Below are positions 47,490 through 60,320 of a DNA stretch of 64,000 nt, in pieces. The position numbers were made by a program, and so were the translations under genes. Each line of letters starts with the position of its first letter. Position 1 is the stretch's first letter. Below the pieces are notes generated by a model that was given only the letters and a program-made list of their open reading frames with translations, ran no database searches and was not told the origin of the DNA. The stretch spans positions 26,752,202 to 26,816,201 of the forward strand of contig NC_023753.2 of NCBI RefSeq assembly GCF_000499845.2, given 5' to 3'. The stretch is from Phaseolus vulgaris (lineage: Eukaryota; Streptophyta; Magnoliopsida; Fabales; Fabaceae).

Positions 47490-49694
47490 TGCAAAAGATG
47501 AGGCCCAAGCCCAAAGTCCAAGGCCAAGCCCAAGAAAGCCCACTCCAATCAAAGAATCACTAGGAGCATGGCTAGATCATTGGGAAGAGATTGCCAAATG
47601 AAATCTCTCTTTGTAATATCTCTTGTATTAAATTGTAAATAGGATAGGATACTCTTAGGGAAGTGCCTAAAGAAGGAAACAAAAGAAACTATGCATGTAA
47701 AGGCACTTTTAGTCACTAGTTACTTAGAAATGGCTAGGAAGGTCACCATTTGGCCTAGTTAGGCTCCTTTTGTTCATAGAAGGAACTTGAAGGAGTCTTT
47801 CCTTCCTTCCTTACCTAGAGGGTCGGTCATCTCTCACCTTATAAAAGAGCCTCATTGTAAAACAAGTTGAAAATTGAGAGTAATGAAATGCTAGTGAATT
47901 TTAGAGAAAGTTGTGAGCCTTGACTCTTCTTCTTTCTTTAGTCTCATCTTGTGAGCTCTTGGGACTCTCAAGTGGCGACACCACCACTCATCTTGGAGCA
48001 AACCACCCTCAAAGTGGCGTGAAGATCATCCCTTGGTTTACAACCACATAAGTCACTCTTTCCATCTTCCATTTTCTTCCATTTTTGTGTTTCTTGCTTG
48101 TGTTTTCTATTCCATTCGGTGCAATCTGTTCTTTGCTGTTTTCCCTTTCTTTTTCTACACTTTATTTCTCCTTTAATCAGTGCAGTTTGGTTGTTCCTTG
48201 CTGTTCTTGGTTCTTCCATTTTCTGTATCCAATTACATGTGATAATCTTGTTGTTTTCAAATTCCTTTCCTTGGGTTTTGTTGTTTAGCTCATTTCATTC
48301 GGTAGATCCTTGTATGCTGCGTTAACTTGTTGTTCTTGGCACTGTTCTTGTGATTCCTGAACTATTCTTGAGTAGTTCTTGGGGTTTACTTGCTGTTTTA
48401 GAGTTACCCCTTCATTCTACATCCATATCATGTTATTGGAATCATATCATGTGGTATCATGAGTCTTAGGTGTGTTCTTGTGTATGTTTGAGTTGTTTTG
48501 GCACTTTTAATTCAAGAACTTTACATTCTTGTCTTTACCTTTCTGTTTAGGTTTATTTTTGAGTATTTCTTGCTGTTTTCTTGTTCTTATTACATTGTGT
48601 TTGTGTCATTTTGATTTTTGAATCCTTATTAGTTTTGTCAAAGTCATGTTTCTCCAAAAATGTTATCAATTCTATGTAGTCCATTTGTTGATAATTTTAG
48701 TTGCTTGATTTTGTTTTTCTTAATTGAGTACAGTTTTTGTGTTTCTGTTTTTGATCCTTTGGTGCATTTTCTTTTTAGTTTTGAGTTCATGCTTGTTTAT
48801 TAGATCTATACAAGTTCTTAAACATTAAATCTATTGTGTCTTTTGAAGTTTCTCAATTCTGTTTTTCATTCTAGTATAAGTTCCTCTGTTTTTCATAAAA
48901 ACGTGCTGACTGTTTGGTTTATCAAAATTTCTGTGCTTACTGGAAAATTCTGAAATTCTGGATTTAAGTAGTTTGAAGTGTTACAAAAGAATGAAAAAAA
49001 GAAGTACATCAAAATTCTAAGTACAAAAAAAATGATAAATGAAATACGTATAGTGTGTAAAATTCTGACGCTGGAAAACGGTGATTAGGTAGTAATTTTC
49101 GGAAATTTATCACAATTAATTGGCTTACTGTTTTTGAGTGATTCCAGTGCCAATTTTTAGATAACATCTTGAATTTCCAGTGGTTAAAATTTCACATTCC
49201 AGTTCATTTTCTACAGTTACAGTTCAATATTTTAAGTCACGCACAGTTTTAACAAAAAAATTCCAGTAGCATTGTTTTTGTTTTCTTCATCTACTCTAGT
49301 GCTTTTCTCTAGGTTTCTTTTATGTGTCACCCTTTAATTGAGTACCTTATTTTTCTTGCTTGTCTTTTCTTCACTATTCTTTGAGTTTGTCATATATCTT
49401 GTATTGCTTTTGCTATAACCTTTCTTGTTTACACCTTTTCTTGCTTGTCTTTTATTGTTCTTTAAGTTTTGTGGTGGATGCTCTTGGATAAAATGGGTGA
49501 GTGCTTTGACATATTTCACTTGAGAATCACCAAACCACAAGATTAGCTTGGAAGAGAATTGAATTCTTTTTTGGAGTGAATTGAGTGCAAATTTTGTCAC
49601 AAAACTGCAAGCATCTTTGCCATTTTTTCACTTGTTTTACTAACTTTGTTTTCTCTTAATTGTTTGTTCATTTGTGTACTGTTTTGTTATTAAA
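47490..49694 (+). mobile_element. Gypsy-type LTR and leader, partial
   Basis: From about 47495 the sequence has the character of a legume gypsy LTR (GATGAGGCCCAAGCCCAAAG at the start, a TATAAAAGAG TATA box at 47841-47850). AGTGGCGACACC near 47971 could be a primer-binding region. A long T-rich leader of about 1.7 kb then runs to the gag start. LTR ends are approximate, since there is no second LTR in the window to compare. Confidence 0.5.
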
Positions 49695-50060
49695 ATGGAG
49701 CATTATTGTTCATCCAAGTCTAATTCTACACCAAAAGCATACATTAAAGGTGAATTGAAGGATGCCAAAAAGACCATTGCACAAAAAGATGAAGCCATAA
49801 GACAATTAGAAGCAAGATTGCAAAGGCCGGAAGAAAATCATGCCACATCCAACAATTCTGCACATGGAAGGCGCCATTCACATAGAAGTCCTTCAAGAAG
49901 TGCTTCTAATCATCTCGGCCGTGAAAAAGAATCGGATGGAGGACCATAGAGAAAGAAGGCAACATGAAGAAAGGAGGCACCATAAAGAAAAATCCTTAGA
50001 ATTTTTAGACCAAGAGTGTTTAGGAAAAATATTATTTTCAGATTTTACTTATTTTTAATG
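49695..50060 (+). pseudogene. Gypsy gag fragment, broken and truncated
   Basis: Starts MEHYCSSKSNSTPKAYIKGE and continues through a predicted coiled-coil (KDAKKTIAQKDEAIRQLEAR) to a Ser/His/Arg-rich stretch. A frameshift near 49930 then moves the reading to ERRQHEERRHHKEK. TAG at 49947 ends the first frame. Sequence after about 50060 is unrelated AT-rich DNA, so the element is cut off and lacks pol. Confidence 0.65.
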
Positions 50061-51380
50061 TAAAATACTTTTAGACTGCTTGAATTTTAATTTTTAGGTA
50101 AATTATATTTCTTACTGATAAAAATATCTAAAGAATTATAATAACTAAATAAAGTACACTTGTTTTCTACCATTATAAATATATTATTCAGTAAAAACTT
50201 GAAAACAATATTTTTACTTTAAAAAAATAATGTGATACCTTACAAATAAATTATGACAAAAAAATAACAAAACAATTGTTTGCATAAAAAAAGTAAAATA
50301 ATGATAAATATTTTAAGAATATGATATGAATAAAAGAACTAAAAGTTAGCCTTTTAAACAACTATGTAAAAGTTATTATATATGGAACTGTATGTGAGAT
50401 ATTATCTCAAATTTATTATTGTAAATACATAATAAATAATATCTGGATCTTTCTATATTATTTTATGTTAAAGTGAATATTCATAAAGTTTAGTTCAGGA
50501 TTATAAAGCGAGGACGTGATTAAATATTTCTTTTAAAAAATTTTAGAACAGAAAATGTTTCATTTATGCAGCTCGGAGTGATGAAAATACATTTTAATTA
50601 TATTTAGGCAGTAAGATATCTTTTCATCCTGTGAAACAATGTTCATAAAAAAAATTAAATTTTAAGTCTCTTCTAAGTTTAATTTAAACATTTTTAATTA
50701 AGTTTTTATTAATTTTTTTTGTCTTATTGAATATTTAATTATTGATATTTTTTAATTATGTCTTAATATTTAATTTTGCTGTAAACTGGAATTGTTACTT
50801 TGAATTTACTGTGTACGTGTTTTTATATTAAAATTCAAAAAATAACTTAATTAAATTTTAATTTAAAATATTCAAATTTAAAAAAATAAAATTTTATACA
50901 AATTCAATATATTCATAATATACTACCGCCATATAATTATTCAACATTGAACTTATTCAGAAATATATTAATATTGTTCTTGAAGTTAGAGATATCAATA
51001 TTAAAAATAAATATTTAATTTAATTTTCAAATGAGATTAGAAATATTATTTTCTTCATATTATATTAGTCTGAAGTTGTGACGATTTCATTTTCTTTGAA
51101 AATAGATGTTACAAATGAAGTCAAACAAATTAATTATGTTATTCTGTATACAAATATTAATAATGTCAAACAAAACTTACAAGAAAGTTAGAAACGAGGT
51201 GAAATAACATATACATATAACTTTTTTTTACACTATGAACTAATTAAAAAATTAATACAGAATTTTAAATAAAATTTGTACATACAATAATACTATATAA
51301 TTAACGATAATTTTAAATATTTTGATGAGCGGTTGAAGGAGTTACGGAATTTGGTCGTGGAACGGAGTTATAATTGAGAA
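50061..51380. other. AT-rich intergenic DNA
   Basis: Very AT-rich, with no frames of interest. The last part is upstream sequence for the RABE1 gene. Confidence 0.6.
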
Positions 51381-51462
51381 GTGGGAGATAAAGATGCACA
51401 GTGTTTGGAATTTGATTTGCCTAAAAAAAAAGCACTTTTCAACGCTTCACCACACAAGAGAA

Positions 51463-51662
51463 CACCTTCTCTTTCACTTTCACTTTCCCTTTCCCTTTCA
51501 GATCTCGATTCTACCTTCCTCTCTTCCATTTTCTCCCTTTCTCCAACCACTTCGCAATCGCTTCTACTTCACCCCACACTTTCCCTTCACCACAAATTCT
51601 CATCATTTCCAATTCCACCCCACTTCGCTGGATCACCTTTTTCTACTCTCCTCTTCCTCTCT
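51463..51662 (+). promoter_or_regulatory. Pyrimidine-rich 5' leader of the RABE1-type gene
   Basis: CT-rich repeats (CTTTCACTTTCACTTTCCCTTTCCC-type sequence from 51471) run down to the ATG, as is common in plant leaders. Open frames here are artefacts of that low complexity. TATA placement is unclear. Confidence 0.45.
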
Positions 51663-54215
<2,553 letters not shown>

Positions 54216-56028
54216 AGGGAACTCTAGCTGATACATTTGACTGAAAATGTTAATTTTGTCAATGACTTCCATCGGTGCTTGTATTGTTATTATGTCACAG
54301 TTATACTCATTGGGTGTGAATGGTAGATACTGCATATGTCGGCAAATTAATTATATATCAATTTATTGTTGCCGAAACCAAGAACCGCATATATCAATAT
54401 CCAAGTTCTCCAATTCTTTTTCATAACCTTTTGAGGGAATATCAAAATATACCCTTGAATGCACATCTGGGCCACGTAGATTTATTTTTTTACGTGTCAT
54501 AGTAACCTAAAATTTTATTAACACTTGGATATTGAATGTTTCTAAAATGTTTCTACAGCACCTTTTTAAAGGAAATTTATTAGCTTCCGAAAGTACTTAT
54601 GAGTTTTTTTTTTCCTTTTAAAATGAAGGAAATTCTTTCAAACAGGTCGGTCCATTTGAAATAATATTAATGCTAATCTGATTTGTGAAAACGTTTTCTA
54701 AAGTAAGAAATATTGAAAAACGAAATTAGAAATGAATACAAACATTTCAAATTATAACGGGAAAATTGTACTTCTTGAAGGATTACACGAGTTTTTAATC
54801 AACACAAATAAGGATTACATCAGTTTTTTTATCAATAAAATTAATATCTTAATGAGTTTAAAAAATATGGGTTTTCAAAATTACCGAAAGTTCATATAAG
54901 AATTCATATATCAGATTTATATTAAAACATTTTATTTATTGATACAAAAATTTATGTAAAGAACTTCCGTAAGAGATATGTCTTTAAGGTAAAGGAGTCG
55001 AAATGTTTATCACTAGTCTTGGTTTCAAAGTTCTTTCCATTACTAGTATGATAATCGCTTACAAAATAATTGTTAATTATTTGATATTTGAAAAAGATTT
55101 TTAAAAAAATAACATTATGTAAACAAATAATTTAAAAAATATAAATTCAAGTTGATTTTTTTAAAAGTAAAATGAAATTAAAACTCCATTATAGAATATG
55201 ACTAGAAGTAAATAATATTTTAGAATAGCAAAATAAAAGAAGTTGCTCTGGAAGTATTTAAATTTAAATTAATTAATTTTATCTTTAACAAGTTGATATA
55301 AGTGTATTAGTCATACAATAGTAGCAATGAACCATATAGATGTAATTGCATAAAGAAAGAGACCAAATGATGTACACTATAAATCATAAAAATAATTAAG
55401 TATTTTAATGTCTAGAAAAAAAAGTAAAATTATTTTCGATGAAAAAATTTAATAACTAAAAGTATTTTATTTAAGTACAAAAAAATAATCTTTTATATTT
55501 GTGTTTTGCTAACTGTCTATGAAGATTTTTAATTCGAATGTATTGAATAGAACTATACATGTTAAAAAATATATGAAATCGCAGATGCCAATTGAATCTA
55601 TCAAAACGACTTTTATGTTTATTTTTAAGAAAGGTGTTTGATTTTTAAGATGTAAAATAATATATATTTCATTCATGATGAAAACAAAATTCAATTGAGG
55701 ATTTTCAAGTAAATATTAAAATTCAAAGAAAAAGTAACAATGAAGAGCAAAAGGATATTCAAAGTAGAAAGTAATAAATAAAAGTGACTTACAAATTGTA
55801 AATTAATAAGGATAAAACATAAGTCTCAACAAGAAGTAAATTGAATTCGATTTTGTTTTGCTATTCTCAGTTCAGCATTACAAAGTTGTTGATATAATGT
55901 TTTTTTTTTCACTTTTAAACTATAAATAAGAAATTTTATATATAACTATAATTTTTGTAAGTAATTTAAAATGTTATTTATTCCATACAAAATCTTACAC
56001 TATGCTTTATTTAATGTCAAATTGTTAC
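54216..56028. other. AT-rich intergenic DNA downstream of RABE1
   Basis: The first 200-300 bases should hold the RABE1 3' untranslated region. The rest is AT-rich with no gene or repeat I could define. Confidence 0.6.
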
Positions 56029-56031
56029 TTA

Positions 56032-56504
56032 GGTTGTGTTTGGATTAGGGAGAAGATTTGAGGGAGTGAATTTGAAATGATTTGAGAGGAAAATATAAAG
56101 AAAATGGAGTTATTTAGATTAAGGTATGTTAAAGTGAATTTGTGAGAAAAATTTATTGAGATTTGTGAGTGATATGATGGTTGTGAGAGAATTTTTAATT
56201 TTTTTAAAATATGTAAAATCTAAGTTTACAAATTTATCTTTATCTTTAAAAATATTTGAATAATAAAATATGAGATTTTTTTATAGATTTAAGTTAATTA
56301 AAATATTTATATAATATTTATTTTTATTGAATAATTTTATTTTTATTATAAATACATTAAAAAAAATATTTTCATTAAATCAAATTAAAATTGATTTTTT
56401 ATTATTATTAACATTATTATTTAATAAGTTTATTTTAATTATTATTAAATATGTAATTTATATTTATATTTATGATTATTTTTTATAATTTATTATTATT
56501 ATTG

Positions 56505-56543
<39 letters not shown>

Positions 56544-56763
56544 ATGTTATTTTGTATGTATAAAAAGTCAAGGATAATTTTGATTTTTTAGTCATATGTA
56601 ATTTTTTTGTTGGTTTCATTGCCTTTCTTCGTTACACACGAAACATTATTTTTTCTCGGGCAACTAATCAGTTTTCTTTCCTCACAATTATATAGATACA
56701 AATGTATATTTTATTCACTTTTCAATTCAAGTAAATAGTATTCACTCATATGCAAACAAAGCC
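56032..56763. mobile_element. PIF/Harbinger-like MITE, 732 bp
   Basis: The left terminus GGTTGTGTTTGGAT and the right terminus (reverse complement GGCTTTGTTTGCAT) are inverted partners. The element is flanked by TTA on both sides (56029-56031 and 56764-56766). It carries no transposase. An (AT)n tract lies at 56506-56535. The left 150 bases match the right end of the copy at 19088-20779 in inverse orientation, so both belong to one family. Confidence 0.7.
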
Positions 56764-56766
56764 TTA

Positions 56767-58539
56767 GTGGAAAGACATAATATATTATTAGTTCTAACTC
56801 CTTATAACAACTTCGCAAGTTTGACAATATATTAACCATCTTTCTTTGGATTTAGTCTGACAAACCATTTCCATTCACAAAGGGTTTTTCTTGAGAAAAA
56901 TGAGGGACTTATCTTGCTTTTTTCTTGTTGGAACAAATAATTTTAGAAGGAGCTTGAGTAAAGTTTTGAAATCTTTTTGTAGAGAATTAGACTATATCAT
57001 CGTCTAGCATATAAACAATAGAAATAATATAAAGTAATTTATATTGGTTTACTGAAACACATAGACTATATTCATCAAATTATCTTTTAAGCAAGTTGTT
57101 TAGGAGATTCCACTAATAAAATCAATTGATTCAAATAATTACACAAATCATTCTTGGTTACAACGAATACACAAATCACTCTTGATTATTCGAGTACACA
57201 AAATACTCTTAGTTATACCATCTTAACCCCTTTGAGATTAATACCTCACAAAACAAAATAAGAATAAAATCTCAAAGAGAAAGCAATTTCAACTTATGGG
57301 TTTACTTCACCTTGTGAAGAATTACAATGGTTTCACTCACTTATAAAGAACACTTAACACTATTTGAGTACTAGAAGATTAAAAGAATTGTATGTACTAG
57401 TTCTATATCCTTCTATATAGGCTTCTACAAATGACTGTTGCAACAATTATTTTACTAATATTTAATCTTTGATTTATCTTTATTATCAATATGAAATCTT
57501 CAATTCATTCCTTAATGTTTGCTTGATATAGAAAGTCTTGATCTTGTATTTACCTTAAGCTTTATAAGGAAACACATTTTTTGTTACGATTTATTTACAT
57601 ACACACATGCACACACCCACACCCACACACACACAAACACAAATATATAAAGAAACTTTTAGTTGTTGTAAACTCTTATATAATAAAATATCTTTGATTA
57701 TCTTGAAATATTCTACAATCCAAAAGACACTCAATGCTTATGTGGGAAAAAAATTATAAGGTAGGAAAGTTACATGAAGAGTTATTAACCATCACATGTA
57801 ACTTTCATGGGTGTAATGATGGTTGTAACTACTTCACGTGACTTTCTACCAATTCATGCACCATATGTGTTTCTTGGAGATGTAATTATGAGTTTTTCCT
57901 TAATTTTAGGAGCTATCATGTGCCTTTCTGTAATTTTAAAGAACCGTCCATGTGTTATGATTAATTAGAAGTTAACTAACTAATATATATATATATATGA
58001 TTAATTGAGTTAACTTTAGCTTAAATGGTCTTATGCTTTTCTTTGAGTCTCTCAAAGTTTCTAAACACTTTAAGAGTGTCTTTTCCTCTTTAAAATTGGG
58101 GCATGCTCCTTATAAAAGAGAGTCAACCCTCTTACAAAATTACTTTTGAAATTGAACGAAATTACTTTTGAAAGTATTACGAGTTCTCTACTCTTATCTT
58201 GATTTTTATCTTGAGGAATTTTCTCAAGTAATGAATCTTCCTGAACTTATCACTTGGGATTAATGATAAATGTTTCTCACAAATCAAATATTCATATGTT
58301 CATACATGTTATAATACCAATAAACTATTTCTAATTCAAATTCAACTCAAACTAACATATTAATTCATTCAATAGCTTTACCAACTTACTAGAACCATCC
58401 ATTTCTTTCAACATATGCATATTACTAATTAAAACAATTATTTCATATGTACACCAATCCAACATTAATTACAAATTTTTGTTTTTAATCAACTATCAAT
58501 ATTTACTCAATCCTTATATTCTCAACTTACACTTATGTA
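56767..58539. other. Intergenic DNA with simple repeats
   Basis: AT-rich, no gene supported. A patch at 57080-57260 repeats CACAAATCACTCTTGATTA-type words several times. A short CA-rich run (ACACACACCC...) lies at 57600-57640. These could be worn LTR sequence, but no class is assigned. Confidence 0.45.
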
Positions 58540-59168
58540 CTGGGCCGAGAGATTGGACCGAAAGCAATGTGTACTAAGCCGAGAGCTCAACCCGAAAGTA
58601 AACTAAATAACGAAAGAAATAAAATAGAATGGAAATTATTATTAAGCAAAAGCCCATGAAACTGATTGGGCCGAGAGTTCAACCCAAAAGTGAACTAAAA
58701 AAGGTCAATTGAAATTATTATTAAGCAAAAGCCCATGAAACTGGGCCCAAATATGTAGGTGTGTGTAGTAAATGTTTAATGCAAAGAGAAAAGGCCCAAA
58801 TAACTTCTGGGCCCAATAAAAGAGTAGTATAAATAGAGGGTCATCCTGAGAGGTAAGGGGGTTGAATTCATTCTAATATCTTGTAAAACTGAATCTAACT
58901 TTGGCATCGGAGCACCTTTCAGGTACGCACACCCATCTGTGAGAGGAAGTCGAGACCAAAAACCGAAAGATCAAATGGAGTAAATTAAAGTTGACCGGGA
59001 AGTGTCCGTCAAGCAATTCAATAAAACGTGAAAGATTTTCGAACCAAATACAAACCAAGAACAAATAAGCCGAAAGATCACACCGAGAAGGGAGTCCGGA
59101 AGCGAAGGCCGAGAGGTCAACGGGTGGAAGGCGAAGGGAGTTTGTTTCTAGGTCCTTGTAAGAACATT
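58540..59168 (+). repeat. 5' LTR of the Tat-type gypsy element (boundaries approximate)
   Basis: Ends just before the primer-binding site. It is rich in a repeated GCCGAGAG/GACCGAAAG word (58545, 58576, 58669 and later). A 33-base segment starting GAAATTATTATTAAGC is duplicated (58632-58664 and 58711-58743). A TATA box lies inside. With only one LTR in the window the left edge cannot be confirmed. Confidence 0.6.
58828..58835 (+). promoter_or_regulatory. TATA box in the gypsy LTR
   Basis: TATAAATA in GTAGTATAAATAGAGGG is a strong plant TATA match within the LTR, and would place the transcript start near 58860. Confidence 0.7.
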
Positions 59169-59169
59169 T

Positions 59170-59187
59170 TGGCGCCCACCGTGGGGC
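59170..59187 (+). other. Primer-binding site of the gypsy element
   Basis: TGGCGCCCACCGTGGGGC follows the LTR end. Primer sites starting TGGCGCC are typical of Athila/Tat elements. The matching tRNA was not checked. Confidence 0.7.
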
Positions 59188-59198
59188 CGAGAAACAAA

Positions 59199-60320
59199 AT
59201 GAGCGAAAGAGGAAAACATTCTAGAGAACAAGAAGATTGTCAGAACGCCATGACTATGGCCATGTTAATACAATTGCAAGAGGAATTTGAGACACTGAAG
59301 AAGAGTAATGAAGAGGAGTTGAACATGTTGAGAGCTGAGAATGCTTACATGAGACAAAGATTGAATGGAGAAACAGCGTTAAATACTTCCCCGAGAAACT
59401 TCGTTAATGAAAGAGAGAACAAGGAAGAGAGTTTCGGGGTTACACAAAGGAAGATACCTGAGACTTCCGGTGTTGCTGTGGAAACGCCAGCCAGAAGACA
59501 CCCGTTTTCTGAGACTATAATAGAGACCCCATTACCTGACAATTGGAAGAGTCTAACAATAGAGAAGTATGATGGGAGCACAGATCCAGATGAACATGTT
59601 GCAATATACACAACTCAAATAAGTCTGTACACGTGGAACGACGCCATTCTATGTAGGGTTTTCCCAACTACCTTGAAAGGAGCAGCTCTGAGCTGGTTTA
59701 CCTGGCTACCACCCTTATCTGTTGATTGTTTTGACACTTTGATAGAAAAGTTTGGAGCTCAATTCGCTACAAGTAGACCACATCACTTAACATCTATAGC
59801 TCTCGTAAACATAAGACAAGAACAGAATGAGTCACTGCGAGCTTTTATGGAACGCTTTGGAAGGATGGCTTTAAGTATTAGAAACCTCAGTCCGGAAGTT
59901 TCTATGCATCATATGATAACTGCCTTGAGACCGGGACCATTTGTCGATAGCTTATGCAAAAAACCAGCCGTAAGCCTTGATGAATTAAGACGGCGTGCTG
60001 CAAAGTTCATGCAAATGGAGGAGTTAAGGGACTTTAGGAATCAGGCAAGGATGGACGTGAAGAACGAGAAGAAAACAAATGAAAGAGAGGCAGGATATCA
60101 AAGCAGACGTTTCAGAGAGGAACCCCGTGGCCGAAAGTTTCAACAATACACACCATTGAGCACAACTCGGACCCGAATACTTCAAGAGGCGATGGCAACT
60201 GAAGTAATACCGCCACCAAGGAAAGCACGAACCCCAGATCGAGCTGACCACAACAAACGTTGCCAGTACCATAAAAATCATGGCCATCACACTGAAGAAT
60301 GCATAGCGCTGAAAGACTGA
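59199..60320 (+). CDS. Gypsy (Tat-type) gag polyprotein
   Basis: Coat protein of the retrotransposon particle, 373 residues from the ATG at 59199 (MSERGKHSREQEDCQNAMTM). The open frame reaches back to 59028, but that part is LTR and primer site, so the later ATG is chosen. A predicted coiled coil (about residues 25-60, LQEEFETLKKSNEEELNMLR) is followed by the retrotransposon gag domain (WKSLTIEKYDGSTDPDEHVA; GAALSWFTWLPPLSV; LVNIRQEQNESLRAFMERF; ALRPGPF) and a Lys/Arg-rich tail. A Cys/His cluster (CQYHKNHGHHTEEC) near the end is a degenerate zinc knuckle. It ends at TGA (60318-60320), immediately followed in the same frame by pol. Confidence 0.9.
   Translation: MSERGKHSREQEDCQNAMTMAMLIQLQEEFETLKKSNEEELNMLRAENAYMRQRLNGETALNTSPRNFVNERENKEESFGVTQRKIPETSGVAVETPARRHPFSETIIETPLPDNWKSLTIEKYDGSTDPDEHVAIYTTQISLYTWNDAILCRVFPTTLKGAALSWFTWLPPLSVDCFDTLIEKFGAQFATSRPHHLTSIALVNIRQEQNESLRAFMERFGRMALSIRNLSPEVSMHHMITALRPGPFVDSLCKKPAVSLDELRRRAAKFMQMEELRDFRNQARMDVKNEKKTNEREAGYQSRRFREEPRGRKFQQYTPLSTTRTRILQEAMATEVIPPPRKARTPDRADHNKRCQYHKNHGHHTEECIALKD

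Noticed and set aside
57080..57260. Repeated ACACAAATCACTCTTG-type words as a possible copia LTR
   Set aside because: No second LTR, primer site or coding sequence was found, so it is left as intergenic repeat-like DNA.
59028..59198. Upstream extension of the gypsy gag frame
   Set aside because: It lies in the LTR end and primer-binding site, so it is open by chance. The ATG at 59199, after the primer site, is the likely start.
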